Shown here piece after piece: positions 10,673 to 24,250 of a stretch of DNA of 64,000 bases. The translations under genes were made by a program, and so were the position numbers. The stretch is taken from contig NZ_FXAM01000001.1 in NCBI RefSeq assembly GCF_900155475.1, positions 3,110,881-3,174,880 on the forward strand, in the 5' to 3' direction. The stretch is from Methylomagnum ishizawai. GTDB taxonomy: Bacteria; Pseudomonadota; Gammaproteobacteria; Methylococcales; Methylococcaceae. Below the pieces are notes generated by a model that worked only from the letters and a program-made list of their open reading frames with translations, did not search any database and was not told the DNA's origin. How positions within the stretch are numbered: position 1 is the first letter of the stretch; every line of letters begins with the position of its first letter.

Positions 10673-11380
10673 ATGCCGCCTATCGATCCCAACCTACTGC
10701 CAACCACCCTAGACGCCGTCCATCTCGGACTGGCCGCCCTGGTGCTGGTGCAATTTATCCTCATCCTGGTCCTGCTGACGGCGGGCATCGCCGCCCTGCT
10801 GCGGCGCGACAAACCCGTCACCGTGATGCTGGAGCGCGTCCCCGCCGAAATGCTGCCCGCGCCCTACCCCGAACCCATCCGCATCGCCATTGAGCGCGTG
10901 CCGCAGGAAATGATCCCCAAGGCCGCCCCGGTCCCCGCGCCCACGCCCGCGCCCAAGCCGGTGGAAATCCAAAAGCCCGAGCCGGTCATCGTCAAGGAAG
11001 CCACCCCGGAAGCCGCCCTGCAACTGCTCGGCCTCCTGCAAAAGGAAGCCCGCTTCCTGGATTTCGTGCAGGAGGAAGTCGCGGGCTATAGCGATGCCGA
11101 GATCGGCGCGGCCTCCCGCGTGGTCCACGAAGGCTGCCGCCGGGTATTGCGCCAGCATTTCGACCTGGAGCCGGTGCGCAAGGAACAAGAAGGCCAGCGC
11201 ATCACCCTGCCCAAGGGCTTCGACGCCGCCGCCGTGCGCCCGACCGGCAATATCGTCGGCGAACCGCCCTTCAACGGTACCCTGGTCCACCGCGGCTGGC
11301 GCGCGGCCCAGGTGAAACTGCCGAAGATCGCCGAAGGCCATAATGTCAACATCATCGCCCCCGCCGAGGTGGAACTGTGA
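10673..11380 (+). CDS. DUF2760 domain protein
   Basis: A 235-residue membrane-anchored protein. One hydrophobic helix (about 18-42) is followed by a proline/alanine-rich linker (about 80-115) and a C-terminal DUF2760 domain (about 120-235, starting LQLLGLLQKEARFLDF and ending in VNIIAPAEVEL). The stop overlaps the start of the Hsp70-like gene by four bases (GTGA), so the two are translationally coupled. DUF2760 genes are commonly next to Hsp70-like genes, suggesting a shared chaperone-type complex whose substrate is unknown. Confidence 0.88.
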   Translation: MPPIDPNLLPTTLDAVHLGLAALVLVQFILILVLLTAGIAALLRRDKPVTVMLERVPAEMLPAPYPEPIRIAIERVPQEMIPKAAPVPAPTPAPKPVEIQKPEPVIVKEATPEAALQLLGLLQKEARFLDFVQEEVAGYSDAEIGAASRVVHEGCRRVLRQHFDLEPVRKEQEGQRITLPKGFDAAAVRPTGNIVGEPPFNGTLVHRGWRAAQVKLPKIAEGHNVNIIAPAEVEL

Positions 11381-13431
11381 GCAAGTATTCTGTCGGTATC
11401 GACCTGGGCACGACCAACAGCGTCGTGTCGTTCGTGGACCTGAGCCAAACCGATGGCGAAAAAGCCCCGCTCGAAGTCTTGGAAATCCCGCAATTGACCT
11501 CGCCCGGCAGCGTGGGCGACAAGAAGCAATTGCCCTCCTTCATCTACCAAGCCCACGAGGCCGAACTCGCCCCCGGCGATATCGTGCTGCCCTGGAACGC
11601 CCAGCCCGAGGCCATCGTCGGCGAAATCGCCCGCCAACTCGGCGGCAAAAGCCCGATCCGCCTGGTCGCCAGCGGCAAAAGCTGGCTCTCGCACAGCGGC
11701 GTGGACCGGCGTTCGGCCTTGCTGCCGCTGCAATCGCCGGAGGAGGTCAAGCGGGTTTCGCCCTTGCAAACCGCCATCGAATACCTGCGGCATATGCGCG
11801 ACGCCTGGAACGCCCGGTTCCCGGACCAGCCCTTGGAACAGCAGGATTTGGTCATCACCGTGCCGGCCTCGTTCGACCCGGCGGCGCGGGAACTCACGGT
11901 CGAAGCCGCCCACGCCGTGGGACTCAAACAGGCGGTACTGTTGGAAGAACCGCAATCGGCGCTCTATAGCTGGATTCAGCAAAGCGAAGGCAAGTGGCGC
12001 GAACAGGTCAAGCCCGGCGATATCATCCTGGTGGTGGACGTGGGCGGCGGCACCACCGACCTGTCCTTGATCGCGGTCACCGAGGACCAGGGCAATCTGG
12101 TCCTGAACCGCGTCGCCATCGGCGACCATATCCTCTTGGGCGGCGACAATATGGACCTGGCCCTGGCCTATGTGCTGAAGGCCAAGCTGCAAAGCGAGGG
12201 CAAGCGCCTGGAACCCTGGCAAATCCAAGCCCTCACCCACGGCTGCCGTGACGCCAAGGAAAAGCTCCTGACCAGCGACGACACCCAGGAAGCCGCCGTG
12301 GTGGTGCCGAGCCGGGGTTCGTCCCTGATCAGCGGCACCCTCCGCACCAGCCTGACCCGCGCCGAGGTGGACCGCACCCTGGTCGAAGGCTTCTTCCCCA
12401 AGGTCGATCTCACCGAACGCCCGCTGGCCCAGGCCCGCGCCGGCTTGACCACGCTGGGCCTGCCCTACGCCAAGGACGCCCGCATCACCTGCCATCTGGC
12501 GGCCTTCCTGGGCCGGCAGATCGGGGCCACCAGCGAGCTGCAAGGCTTCACGCCCAAGGACGGTGCCCGGATGCTGCATCCCACCGCCCTGCTGCTCAAC
12601 GGCGGCGTGTTCAAGGCCACGGCCCTGGAACAGCGCCTGCTGGACGTGCTGAATAGCTGGCTGGAAGCCGACGGCGCTCCGTCCGCCCGTTTGCTGCACG
12701 GGGCCGATTTGGATTTGGCGGTGGCGCGGGGCGCGGCCTATTACGGCTATGTCCGCAAGGGCAAGGGCGTCAGGATCAAGGGCGGCACCGGCGCGGCCTA
12801 TTATGTCGGCGTCGAGAGCGCCATGCCCGCCGTGCCCGGTTTCGAGCCGCCCATCGAAGCCCTGTGCATCGCGCCCTTCGGCATGGAGGAAGGCACCGAA
12901 GCCGATTTGCCGCCGTATGAATTCGGTGTGGTGGTGGGCGAGCCGGTGCATTTCCGGTTTTTCTCGTCCAATGTACGGCGCGACGACGGGGTCGGCATCC
13001 GCTTGGATTGGTGGCCCGAGGGCGAGATCGAGGAGTTGGAAGCCATCGAAATCACCCTGACCGCCGAGAAACACCGTCCCGGCGAAGTCGTGCCGGTGCA
13101 TCTGGCGGCGCGGGTGACGGAAGTCGGCACGCTGCAACTCGAAGCCGTGGCACGGGACGGTGGCGAACGCTGGAAAGTGGAATTCGACGTGAGGGCCAGC
13201 GGCCAGCCCGCGCCCAAGGAAGACGCCGACGCCGCGCCGGAAGCGCCGATCCTGGGGATCGAGGCCGAGCCCGTCGCCGAACCCACAGCGGAGACAGCGC
13301 AGGAAGCGGCATCCGCCGAGGAAGCCCCGGCTGCCGAAACCGAAGCTTCCGGGGAATCCGGCGAGGAGGAATCCGCCTCGGACAAGCAGAAGGGCGGCAA
13401 AAAGAACTTCTGGGCTTCGTTCAAGGTGTGA
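11377..13431 (+). CDS. Hsp70-like chaperone (DnaK-related)
   Basis: A 684-residue Hsp70-superfamily ATPase that starts with GTG inside the DUF2760 stop. The nucleotide-binding domain shows the phosphate-1 loop (GIDLGTTNSVVSF, residues 7-19) and phosphate-2 loop (VDVGGGTTDLSL, about 222-233). It lacks the C-terminal EEVD/DnaK tail. It ends instead in an acidic Ala/Glu-rich linker (about 610-665) and a lysine-rich end (KQKGGKKNFWASFKV). It is therefore not the general DnaK but a specialised paralogue, probably working with the DUF2760 protein. A weak inverted repeat (13438-13469) follows, between the convergent stops. Confidence 0.9.
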   Translation: MSKYSVGIDLGTTNSVVSFVDLSQTDGEKAPLEVLEIPQLTSPGSVGDKKQLPSFIYQAHEAELAPGDIVLPWNAQPEAIVGEIARQLGGKSPIRLVASGKSWLSHSGVDRRSALLPLQSPEEVKRVSPLQTAIEYLRHMRDAWNARFPDQPLEQQDLVITVPASFDPAARELTVEAAHAVGLKQAVLLEEPQSALYSWIQQSEGKWREQVKPGDIILVVDVGGGTTDLSLIAVTEDQGNLVLNRVAIGDHILLGGDNMDLALAYVLKAKLQSEGKRLEPWQIQALTHGCRDAKEKLLTSDDTQEAAVVVPSRGSSLISGTLRTSLTRAEVDRTLVEGFFPKVDLTERPLAQARAGLTTLGLPYAKDARITCHLAAFLGRQIGATSELQGFTPKDGARMLHPTALLLNGGVFKATALEQRLLDVLNSWLEADGAPSARLLHGADLDLAVARGAAYYGYVRKGKGVRIKGGTGAAYYVGVESAMPAVPGFEPPIEALCIAPFGMEEGTEADLPPYEFGVVVGEPVHFRFFSSNVRRDDGVGIRLDWWPEGEIEELEAIEITLTAEKHRPGEVVPVHLAARVTEVGTLQLEAVARDGGERWKVEFDVRASGQPAPKEDADAAPEAPILGIEAEPVAEPTAETAQEAASAEEAPAAETEASGESGEEESASDKQKGGKKNFWASFKV

Positions 13432-13469
13432 GGGAGAGGCGGGATGGGGTCGGCAGGCCGCGTCCCGCC

Positions 13470-14855
13470 CTACGCCATCGGAAACCCCTTATGCCAATTC
13501 AAAATCCCCTCCGGGTCGAATTGGCGCTTGATGGCGTGCATCAGCTTCAAGGAAGCCGCGTCGAGTTCCCGGTCCACATAATCCCGCTTCTCGATGCCGA
13601 CGCCATGCTCCCCCGAGAGCGTGCCGCGCAGACGCAACACCAAGCCGAACATCTCGTCCAAACAGGCATGGGCCTTGTCGTCCTCGCCCGGCTTGCCCGG
13701 ATCGTAGAGCAGGTTGACATGGATATTGCCGTTGCCCGCATGGCCGAAATTGACGATGGGCAGGCCATACCGCGCCGATAGCTCGTTCAGCCCGGCGATC
13801 AACACCGGCAATTCGGTCACCGGCACCACCACGTCTTCGTTGATCTTCTTGGGCGCGATTTTGCGCAAGGTGGGCGACAGCGCCTTGCGGGTCTGCCACA
13901 GGGCTTCGACTTCCTCCTGGGTCTCGGCCACGCGGAATTCCAATAGCCCGGCGTTGTCCGCTGCGGCGCGGATGCTGTCGATCTGCGGGGCCATGGCCTG
14001 CTTGAAACCATCCACCTCGATCATCAGCAACGCCCCGGCCTGTTCCGGCAAACCCGCCGTCGAATAACGCCGCACCATGTCGATGGCGTTGCCGTCGATG
14101 AATTCCAGGGCACAGGGCACGGCAGGCTGGGCCATGATCTTGGCGATGGCCTGGGCCGCCGCGCCCACATCGCGATAAACCGCCCGCAAGGTGCGCCGGG
14201 TTTCCGGCAGGGGCGTGAGTTTCAGCGTGGCTTCGGTGATGAGCGCCAACGTTCCTTCGGAGCCGATCAGCAAGCGGGTCAGGTCGTAGCCGACCACGCC
14301 CTTGGTGGTGTAAACCCCGGTGCGGATTTCTTCGCCCGCGCCGGTGATGGCGCGGAGCCCCAGGGTGTTGTCGCGGGGCGTACCGTATTTGACGGCGCGG
14401 GGACCGGCGGAGTTATAAGCCAGATTGCCGCCCACGCTGCAAAACGCCGCGCTGGTGGGATCGGGCGGCCAGAAGAAACCATGCGGTTTCACATAATCCT
14501 GGAGGGCCTGGTTGGTGATGCCCGGCTCGACCACGATGTAGCGGTTGTCCGGCGAGAACTCCAACACCCGGTCCATGCGCTCGAACGAAGCCACCACCCC
14601 GCCGAACAAGGGTACGGTCGCGCCGGTGGTGCCGGTGCCACGGCCGCGGGCGGTCAACGGGATTTTGTATTCATGGCAGGCGCGGACCAGGGCGGCGGCT
14701 TGCTCGTGACGGGTGGGAAACACCACGGCCTCGGGCAGGACTTGCCGCTTGCTGTTGTCGTAGCCATAGACCCAGCAATCGGCGGGGTCGGTGAACAGGG
14801 CACCGGCAGGAAAAACTTCCTTGAGCCGGGCCAGGAAAGGAGCGGGCAGGGCCAT
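13470..14855 (-). CDS. FAD-linked oxidase (GlcD / D-lactate dehydrogenase family)
   Basis: A flavin dehydrogenase for D-2-hydroxy acids such as glycolate or D-lactate. ATG at 14853-14855 with GAGGAG upstream gives 461 residues. The FAD_binding_4 domain (about 38-175) contains the RGRGTGTTGATVP motif and GGNLAYNSAGPRAVKYG. The C-terminal FAD-oxidase domain ends with NFGHAGNGNIHVNLL and LSGEHGVGIEK, the metal/substrate-site motifs of this family. No glcE/glcF partners are adjacent, so it is probably a single-subunit D-lactate-type enzyme. Substrate specificity is not resolved from sequence. Confidence 0.9.
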   Translation of the reverse strand: MALPAPFLARLKEVFPAGALFTDPADCWVYGYDNSKRQVLPEAVVFPTRHEQAAALVRACHEYKIPLTARGRGTGTTGATVPLFGGVVASFERMDRVLEFSPDNRYIVVEPGITNQALQDYVKPHGFFWPPDPTSAAFCSVGGNLAYNSAGPRAVKYGTPRDNTLGLRAITGAGEEIRTGVYTTKGVVGYDLTRLLIGSEGTLALITEATLKLTPLPETRRTLRAVYRDVGAAAQAIAKIMAQPAVPCALEFIDGNAIDMVRRYSTAGLPEQAGALLMIEVDGFKQAMAPQIDSIRAAADNAGLLEFRVAETQEEVEALWQTRKALSPTLRKIAPKKINEDVVVPVTELPVLIAGLNELSARYGLPIVNFGHAGNGNIHVNLLYDPGKPGEDDKAHACLDEMFGLVLRLRGTLSGEHGVGIEKRDYVDRELDAASLKLMHAIKRQFDPEGILNWHKGFPMA

Positions 14856-14860
14856 GGGGT

Positions 14861-15451
14861 TTACTCCTCGCCGAACAGTTGTTGATCGATCAAATCGCAC
14901 AGGCAATGGGTAATGAGCAGATGCGCCTCCTGGATGCGGGCGGTGACTTCGGCGGGCACCCGCAGTTCCAGGTCGGTTTCCCGCAACAAGGGAGCCAGCG
15001 CCCCGCCGTCGCGCCCGTTCAAGGCCAGGACGCTCATATCGCGGTCGTGGGCGGCGGTCACGGCACCCAGGATGCTGGCGGAATTGCCGCTGGTGGTATA
15101 GACCACCAGGATATCGTCGGCATGGCCCAGCGCCCGGATTTGCTTGGCGAAGACCTCGTCGAAGCGGTAATCGTTGGCAATCGAGGTCAGGGCGCTGCTA
15201 TCGGTGGTCAAGGAAATCGCGGGCAGGCCGGGCCGGTCGCGCTCGTAGCGGTTGATGAGTTCGGAGGTGAAATGCTGCGCTTGCGCCGCCGAGCCGCCAT
15301 TGCCGCAGGCCAGGATTTTGCCGTCGTTGAGCAGGCAATGGGCCAGCCGCGAACCGGCGGCTTCGATCAAATCGCCGAGCCGCATGAGGGTGTCGTGGTT
15401 GGTTGCGGCATTGGCGGTGAATTGGAAGAGAACGCGGTCTTGAAGGGTCAT
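14861..15451 (-). CDS. diaA: SIS-domain protein, DiaA / GmhA family
   Basis: A 196-residue sugar-isomerase (SIS) domain protein with the phosphosugar-binding [13 protein letters not shown] motif (about 49-61) and [10 protein letters not shown] near residue 117. Sequence alone would allow GmhA (phosphoheptose isomerase). I prefer DiaA, the DnaA-binding regulator of replication initiation, because of its length and the rsmI/lpoA/yraN/diaA neighbourhood, identical in order to Escherichia coli. Only 5 bases separate its stop from the start of the downstream FAD oxidase. Confidence 0.8.
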   Translation of the reverse strand: MTLQDRVLFQFTANAATNHDTLMRLGDLIEAAGSRLAHCLLNDGKILACGNGGSAAQAQHFTSELINRYERDRPGLPAISLTTDSSALTSIANDYRFDEVFAKQIRALGHADDILVVYTTSGNSASILGAVTAAHDRDMSVLALNGRDGGALAPLLRETDLELRVPAEVTARIQEAHLLITHCLCDLIDQQLFGEE

Positions 15452-15541
15452 GATGGTTTGCTTGGATAGGGAACGATGCCGCTGGGCGCGGCCAAAGAGG
15501 ATTGGTTTGGAAGAAAATCACGCTGGCGGGATGCGGGTCGC

Positions 15542-15910
15542 CTACCCCGCTTGGAAAGCATCTTTGACCCATAGCACCGCGAAGCCTCCCGCCGCGGGCG
15601 ACAAGGCCGCCACATCGAACCGGGCGGGCCGGTCGTAGCGCCGCTCCCGCAGGAAACAGGTCGCCGTATTCCACAGCTTGGCCTGCTTGCGGCGGTCCAC
15701 GCTTTCCAGGGCACCACCGAACTTCTGGCTGGCGCGATAGCGGACCTCCACGAACACCAAGGTCTCGCCCTCCTCCATGATGAGATCGACCTCGCCATAC
15801 CGGCAACGGTAATTGCGTTCGACCAAGCGCAAGCCTTGTTCTTGCAAAAAGCCCAGCGCCCGGTCTTCCGCCATCCGGCCCCGAACCTGGGCGGGCGTCC
15901 TCGCGGTCAC
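15542..15910 (-). CDS. yraN: YraN family (UPF0102) endonuclease-fold protein
   Basis: A 122-residue protein starting with GTG at 15908-15910. The start overlaps the lpoA stop by four bases (GTGA), indicating translational coupling. The fold is PD-(D/E)XK-like, as shown by RYGEVDLIMEEGETLVFVEV, where E, D and the ExK-type residues form the putative metal site. The biological role of UPF0102 proteins is not established. It lies in the conserved lpoA-yraN-diaA order. Confidence 0.92.
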   Translation of the reverse strand: MTARTPAQVRGRMAEDRALGFLQEQGLRLVERNYRCRYGEVDLIMEEGETLVFVEVRYRASQKFGGALESVDRRKQAKLWNTATCFLRERRYDRPARFDVAALSPAAGGFAVLWVKDAFQAG

Positions 15911-17820
15911 GGACTGACCGGCACCGCCGCGCCCGGCTGCATCACCGGGGCGATGCCACGGGGTTCCGGGTTGCCGTTCTGGAATTGGGCGCATTCCAAT
16001 TGGCGTTGGAGCTTGTTGCCCGTGCCCAGCGACAACACGCCCGTGGCTCCGGCATAGCGATATTGCGGATCGAGCTTGAGCCGGTCCAGTTCGGGCAGCA
16101 AACGGTAGGCGTCCAGCCCCAGCGCGATCAGTTTGGTGTAATCCGGCGGGGTCTTGTCGATCTGGGATTGCAAGGCCTGGGCCGACAAGGCATCGCCCTG
16201 GTCCGGGTTCAGTAGCCAAGGCACGTCGCAGAAGATGAGGCCGTTCAAATCCTGGTCGGCCTGGGGATCGGGCTTGCCGCTATGCACATGCGAAGTCGAA
16301 TAAACCCCGATCCCCGCGCCCTGTCCGGTGACGAGTTGGGGCAGGATCGAGCGGGCATCGGCGGCATCGGCGATCAAGAAGACGAAATCCGCCGTGGCTG
16401 TCTCCGGCGGGACCGCCGCCAGCAAATCCTTGACGGCGGCGGCGGAATCCTGGCCGTGCTGGGTGTATTTCTTGGTCGCCCCGATCTTGCCGCCCAGGCC
16501 GCGCCAATAGCGGGTGAAATGGTTGACCATGCGCTGCCCGAACGGCGTCGAAGGGGCCAGCACCCAGGCATTCTGCTTGCCGTCGAACCAAGCGCTGCCC
16601 GCCGCCTGCTCGACTTCCTGTTCGGGCGACAGGCCGAACTGGTACAGCCGGTCGTTGGCCGCGTCGCCCGCTTGGTTCAGTCCTAGCACCGGCACCGGCA
16701 ATTCGCCGCCGCGGGCGAGGGTGGCGACCTGTTCCTTGATCAAAGGGCCGACCACACGGGTCGCACCCTCGTCCACCAGTTTGCGATAGGCCGCGCCGAT
16801 ATCGCCGGTTTCGGAATTGACGAAGCGCAGCGGCAGCTTGGCGGGATTGGGATCGGCGAAATGGGCGGCGATCATCCCGGCGCGGATGGCCTCGGCGGCG
16901 GGTGCGTAAGGCCCGGTCAAGGGCAGCAGCACGCCGACGAAAGGACCGCTCGGCGGCGGGGCCGCTGGCGCTTCCGGGACCGGCGCGGGTTCGGCGCCAG
17001 GCGCCGGGGGCGGATTCAGCGACACCGCCGGTTTCTGGCCCAGGGGCGTGACCCGCACACTGCGTCCGGCATCGCCCGTCATCTTTTGCAGGAACGCCCC
17101 GGCGGCGGGATGGTCGGGATAACGGGTTTCCCATTCGCTCAAGGCGGTACTAAGCCCGCTGGGCGGGATGCTTTTAAGGATACGGGTCAAGGCCATCCAC
17201 CCGCCCAATACATCCGGCCAGGGCGGTTGCCTCTGGGCCAGGACGCTATCCGGCAAGCGCGATAGCGCGTCGTAGATGGCTTCGTTGTTCTTGTCGATGG
17301 CATCGGATTGGCTGAGCATCGGCCCGAGTTCCACCCGTTCGCGGGCGCTCGCCAGCATATCGCCTAGTTGGTTGTAAGCCGAAGCCCGCAGTGTGTGATA
17401 ATTCTGCGCCTGGCCGCTGGTGAGCTGGCCGGGCGCGACCGTGTCCAGCTTGGCCATGGCTTCCCTGGCCCGGCCCGCGTTGAGATCCAAACGGCTTTGC
17501 AGCAATAGGAATTGGTTGCGGTCCACCGGCTCCAGTTCGCGGGGATTGACCAGATTGGCGAGTTGCTGGGCGCTACCGCCATTGCCCGCCCTCAGCGCCG
17601 CGTCGGCGGCCCGCATCAAGTAATAATCGGCATCGCCGGAAGTCTGCGCCAGATAGCGGTAGCGCCGCATCGCGCCCTCGTAGTCGCCGGACAGGAACAG
17701 GCTCTCGGCTTGCGGGTCGGGTTCGGGGGCGCCGCCCAGGCCGGGCAGCGACCGGCCCGCGCATCCGGCCAGGGCCAGGACGAGCGGCAACACGGCGAAC
17801 GGGCGGAAGTCTGGGCGCAT
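15907..17820 (-). CDS. lpoA: Penicillin-binding protein activator LpoA
   Basis: An outer-membrane lipoprotein that stimulates the peptidoglycan synthase PBP1A. With ATG at 17818-17820 the protein has 637 residues and a clear lipobox (VLPLVLALAGC, Cys near residue 20). An N-terminal TPR-like region (about 35-240) is followed by a proline-rich linker (about 275-300). The C-terminal part is a periplasmic-binding-protein-like domain starting GVLLPLTGPYAPAAEAIR. It is divergent from rsmI, 53 bases away, as in many gammaproteobacteria. Confidence 0.93.
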   Translation of the reverse strand: MRPDFRPFAVLPLVLALAGCAGRSLPGLGGAPEPDPQAESLFLSGDYEGAMRRYRYLAQTSGDADYYLMRAADAALRAGNGGSAQQLANLVNPRELEPVDRNQFLLLQSRLDLNAGRAREAMAKLDTVAPGQLTSGQAQNYHTLRASAYNQLGDMLASARERVELGPMLSQSDAIDKNNEAIYDALSRLPDSVLAQRQPPWPDVLGGWMALTRILKSIPPSGLSTALSEWETRYPDHPAAGAFLQKMTGDAGRSVRVTPLGQKPAVSLNPPPAPGAEPAPVPEAPAAPPPSGPFVGVLLPLTGPYAPAAEAIRAGMIAAHFADPNPAKLPLRFVNSETGDIGAAYRKLVDEGATRVVGPLIKEQVATLARGGELPVPVLGLNQAGDAANDRLYQFGLSPEQEVEQAAGSAWFDGKQNAWVLAPSTPFGQRMVNHFTRYWRGLGGKIGATKKYTQHGQDSAAAVKDLLAAVPPETATADFVFLIADAADARSILPQLVTGQGAGIGVYSTSHVHSGKPDPQADQDLNGLIFCDVPWLLNPDQGDALSAQALQSQIDKTPPDYTKLIALGLDAYRLLPELDRLKLDPQYRYAGATGVLSLGTGNKLQRQLECAQFQNGNPEPRGIAPVMQPGAAVPVSP

Positions 17821-17873
17821 CGGCGGGATTCCCTGAAGATAAATCAAGACTGGTTTGAAAGAGAGGCGGGCAA

Positions 17874-18764
17874 GTGGCGGAAAGCGAGCGGGGCATACTA
17901 TACCTAGTGGCGACACCTATCGGCAATCTGGCGGATTTTGGCTTCCGCGCCGTGGAAATCCTCAAAAAAGCCGACGCCATCGCCTGCGAAGACACCCGCC
18001 ACAGCCGCCCCCTGCTGGACCGCTACGGCATCGACCGCCCGCTTTTGGCCTTGCACGAACACAACGAATCCACCCAAGCCCCGCAGCTCATCGAACGGCT
18101 CGTGCGCGGCGACACCCTCGCCCTCATCTCCGACGCCGGCACGCCCCTCATCAACGATCCGGGTTTCCCCCTGGTACGGCTGGCCCGCGAAGCCGGACTC
18201 CGGGTGGTGCCCATCCCTGGTCCCTGCGCCTTGATCGCGGCCTTGTCGGCCTCGGGCTTGCCCGCCGACCGCTTCGCCTTCGAGGGCTTCCCGCCGCGCA
18301 AAGGCCCGGCCCGGCTGGCCTGGTTCGGCTCGCTCCGGGACGATCCCCGCACCTTGATCTTCTACGAAGCCTCGCACCGGGTCGAAGCCACCCTGCGCGA
18401 CCTGGCCCGGACCTTCCCGCCCGGACGCCGCCTCGTCATCGCCCGCGAACTCACCAAGCTCTACGAAACCCTGGCCCTGACCACGGTGGACTCGGCCCCC
18501 GCCCTGCTGGAACAAGACCCCGATATGCGGAAGGGCGAATTCGTGCTGGTGCTGGAAGGCGCTCCGCCCGCGCCGCCGGACAGCGACGAACTCGACCCGG
18601 AACAAACCCGCATCCTCAAGCTGCTGTTGACGGAATGCTCGGTGAAAACGGCGGTGGGCTTGGCGGTGAAAATCACCGGAGCGCGGCGCGACAAGCTGTA
18701 CCGGGCGGCGCTCCAATGGTCGGGGGGACAAGCGGGTGGGAAAGGCGCGGATTCAGAAGGATAA
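17874..18764 (+). CDS. rsmI: 16S rRNA (cytidine(1402)-2'-O)-methyltransferase
   Basis: Methylates the ribose of C1402 in the decoding centre of 16S rRNA using S-adenosylmethionine. The 296 residues carry the tetrapyrrole-methylase-like fold with LVATPIGNLAD (10-20), CEDTRHS, ISDAGTPLINDPG (about 84-96) and GFPPRKGPAR. The gene is divergent from lpoA, and both promoters must lie in the 53-base gap. Confidence 0.96.
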   Translation: MAESERGILYLVATPIGNLADFGFRAVEILKKADAIACEDTRHSRPLLDRYGIDRPLLALHEHNESTQAPQLIERLVRGDTLALISDAGTPLINDPGFPLVRLAREAGLRVVPIPGPCALIAALSASGLPADRFAFEGFPPRKGPARLAWFGSLRDDPRTLIFYEASHRVEATLRDLARTFPPGRRLVIARELTKLYETLALTTVDSAPALLEQDPDMRKGEFVLVLEGAPPAPPDSDELDPEQTRILKLLLTECSVKTAVGLAVKITGARRDKLYRAALQWSGGQAGGKGADSEG

Positions 18765-18780
18765 ACGGTCGGGATAGGCG

Positions 18781-19224
18781 CTATTCCGGGCGGCCCTCGC
18801 GGGAATAATTCCGCAGAGGCGCGTCCTCGGGCTCGCTGGGCTTGGCGGGGGTTTTCTTGTGGCCATCGTCGGTCAGCTTGGCGACCATATCCTCCCAGGA
18901 AGCATATTGCTTGAATTCGGGATCACCGGCGGCGATTTTCACATTGACCTCGTGCTTGGCCATTTCGATGACTTCCTCGGGGGTTTTGCCACCCACCGCG
19001 TCGGCGAAGGCGTCCGGCCCCTCGCCCGACTTGATTTTGTCGAGCAGCAACATCGAGGTATCGAACAGCACGCGCTGATCGGTCGGCAGGGTGCGCTTAA
19101 CCTTGACCGCAGACCTGTAGATGGCGGCCCGGTCGCCCCCGCTGAGTTCGTAGGTACGGCTCGTGAAGGCGGGCAGGAAATAGATGACCGCGAACAGCGC
19201 CATGACGGCGGCTAGGATTTTCAT
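18781..19224 (-). CDS. Hypothetical membrane-anchored or secreted protein
   Basis: A 147-residue protein starting at ATG 19222-19224. A hydrophobic N-terminal segment (about 2-18, MKILAAVMALFAVIYFLP) could be a signal anchor. The soluble part includes the GKTPEEVIEMAKHEV segment, reminiscent of small proteins of the DUF6694 type, but I cannot confirm that. The C-terminus is charged and proline-rich. It is convergent with rsmI (16 bases between stops). Confidence 0.6.
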   Translation of the reverse strand: MKILAAVMALFAVIYFLPAFTSRTYELSGGDRAAIYRSAVKVKRTLPTDQRVLFDTSMLLLDKIKSGEGPDAFADAVGGKTPEEVIEMAKHEVNVKIAAGDPEFKQYASWEDMVAKLTDDGHKKTPAKPSEPEDAPLRNYSREGRPE

Positions 19225-19623
19225 TGATGTTCTCCGCTGATTTTTGGTATGCGGGCGCATTATAGCCCGGATGTCGCAGGGGCCGGCCAGGAACGCCCGG
19301 CACAGTCGAGGCCTCGACGCGCTTGGACAACGCGATACCTCCCCGGTTCGCCGCCCCGGCGATCATCAAGCCCGAGCCTGGATAAAACCCCACTAACTCC
19401 CTGGTAATTGGCGGAAAATCCACCCAGCACGATTGCTATAATCAGGTGGTTTCCGAAAACGGACGTACCCCAAACACTGGTTGTAGGCTGTAGGGTGGGC
19501 ATGTACTCATGCCCACCGATTACCTGTCACAACCAGGGTGGGCCGAAAATACCGCCCCCCCTACGGTAAATTCTTTACCGCAAATCACTAAAATCATTCC
19601 CCACCGAAACATCCCATATTATC
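19225..19623. other. Low-GC intergenic region upstream of the sensor kinase
   Basis: About 400 bases without a credible gene. It contains the REP-like palindrome at 19491-19563 and a perfect 7-bp hairpin (CGGTAAA TTC TTTACCG) at 19564-19580, 43 bases before the putative kinase start. That hairpin could be an operator or a leader structure. No clear promoter stands out. Confidence 0.5.
19491..19563. repeat. REP/MITE-like palindromic element
   Basis: A 10-bp perfect inner stem (GGTGGGCATG / CATGCCCACC, 19494-19503 and 19508-19517) sits inside an imperfect outer pairing of TAGGGTGGG (19491-19499) with CCCCCCTAC (19555-19563). A second GGGTGGGC lies in between. This architecture resembles the GTAGGGTGGGC-type extragenic repeats found in many gammaproteobacterial genomes. 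Only one copy is in the window. Confidence 0.55.
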
Positions 19624-24231
<4,608 letters not shown>

Positions 24232-24250
24232 GGGCCGGGCCATCGCGCCC

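Noticed and set aside
11086-13137. A 683-codon open frame opposite the Hsp70-like gene
   Set aside because: Antisense artefact of high GC; no recognisable protein, while the plus-strand frame has clear Hsp70 motifs.
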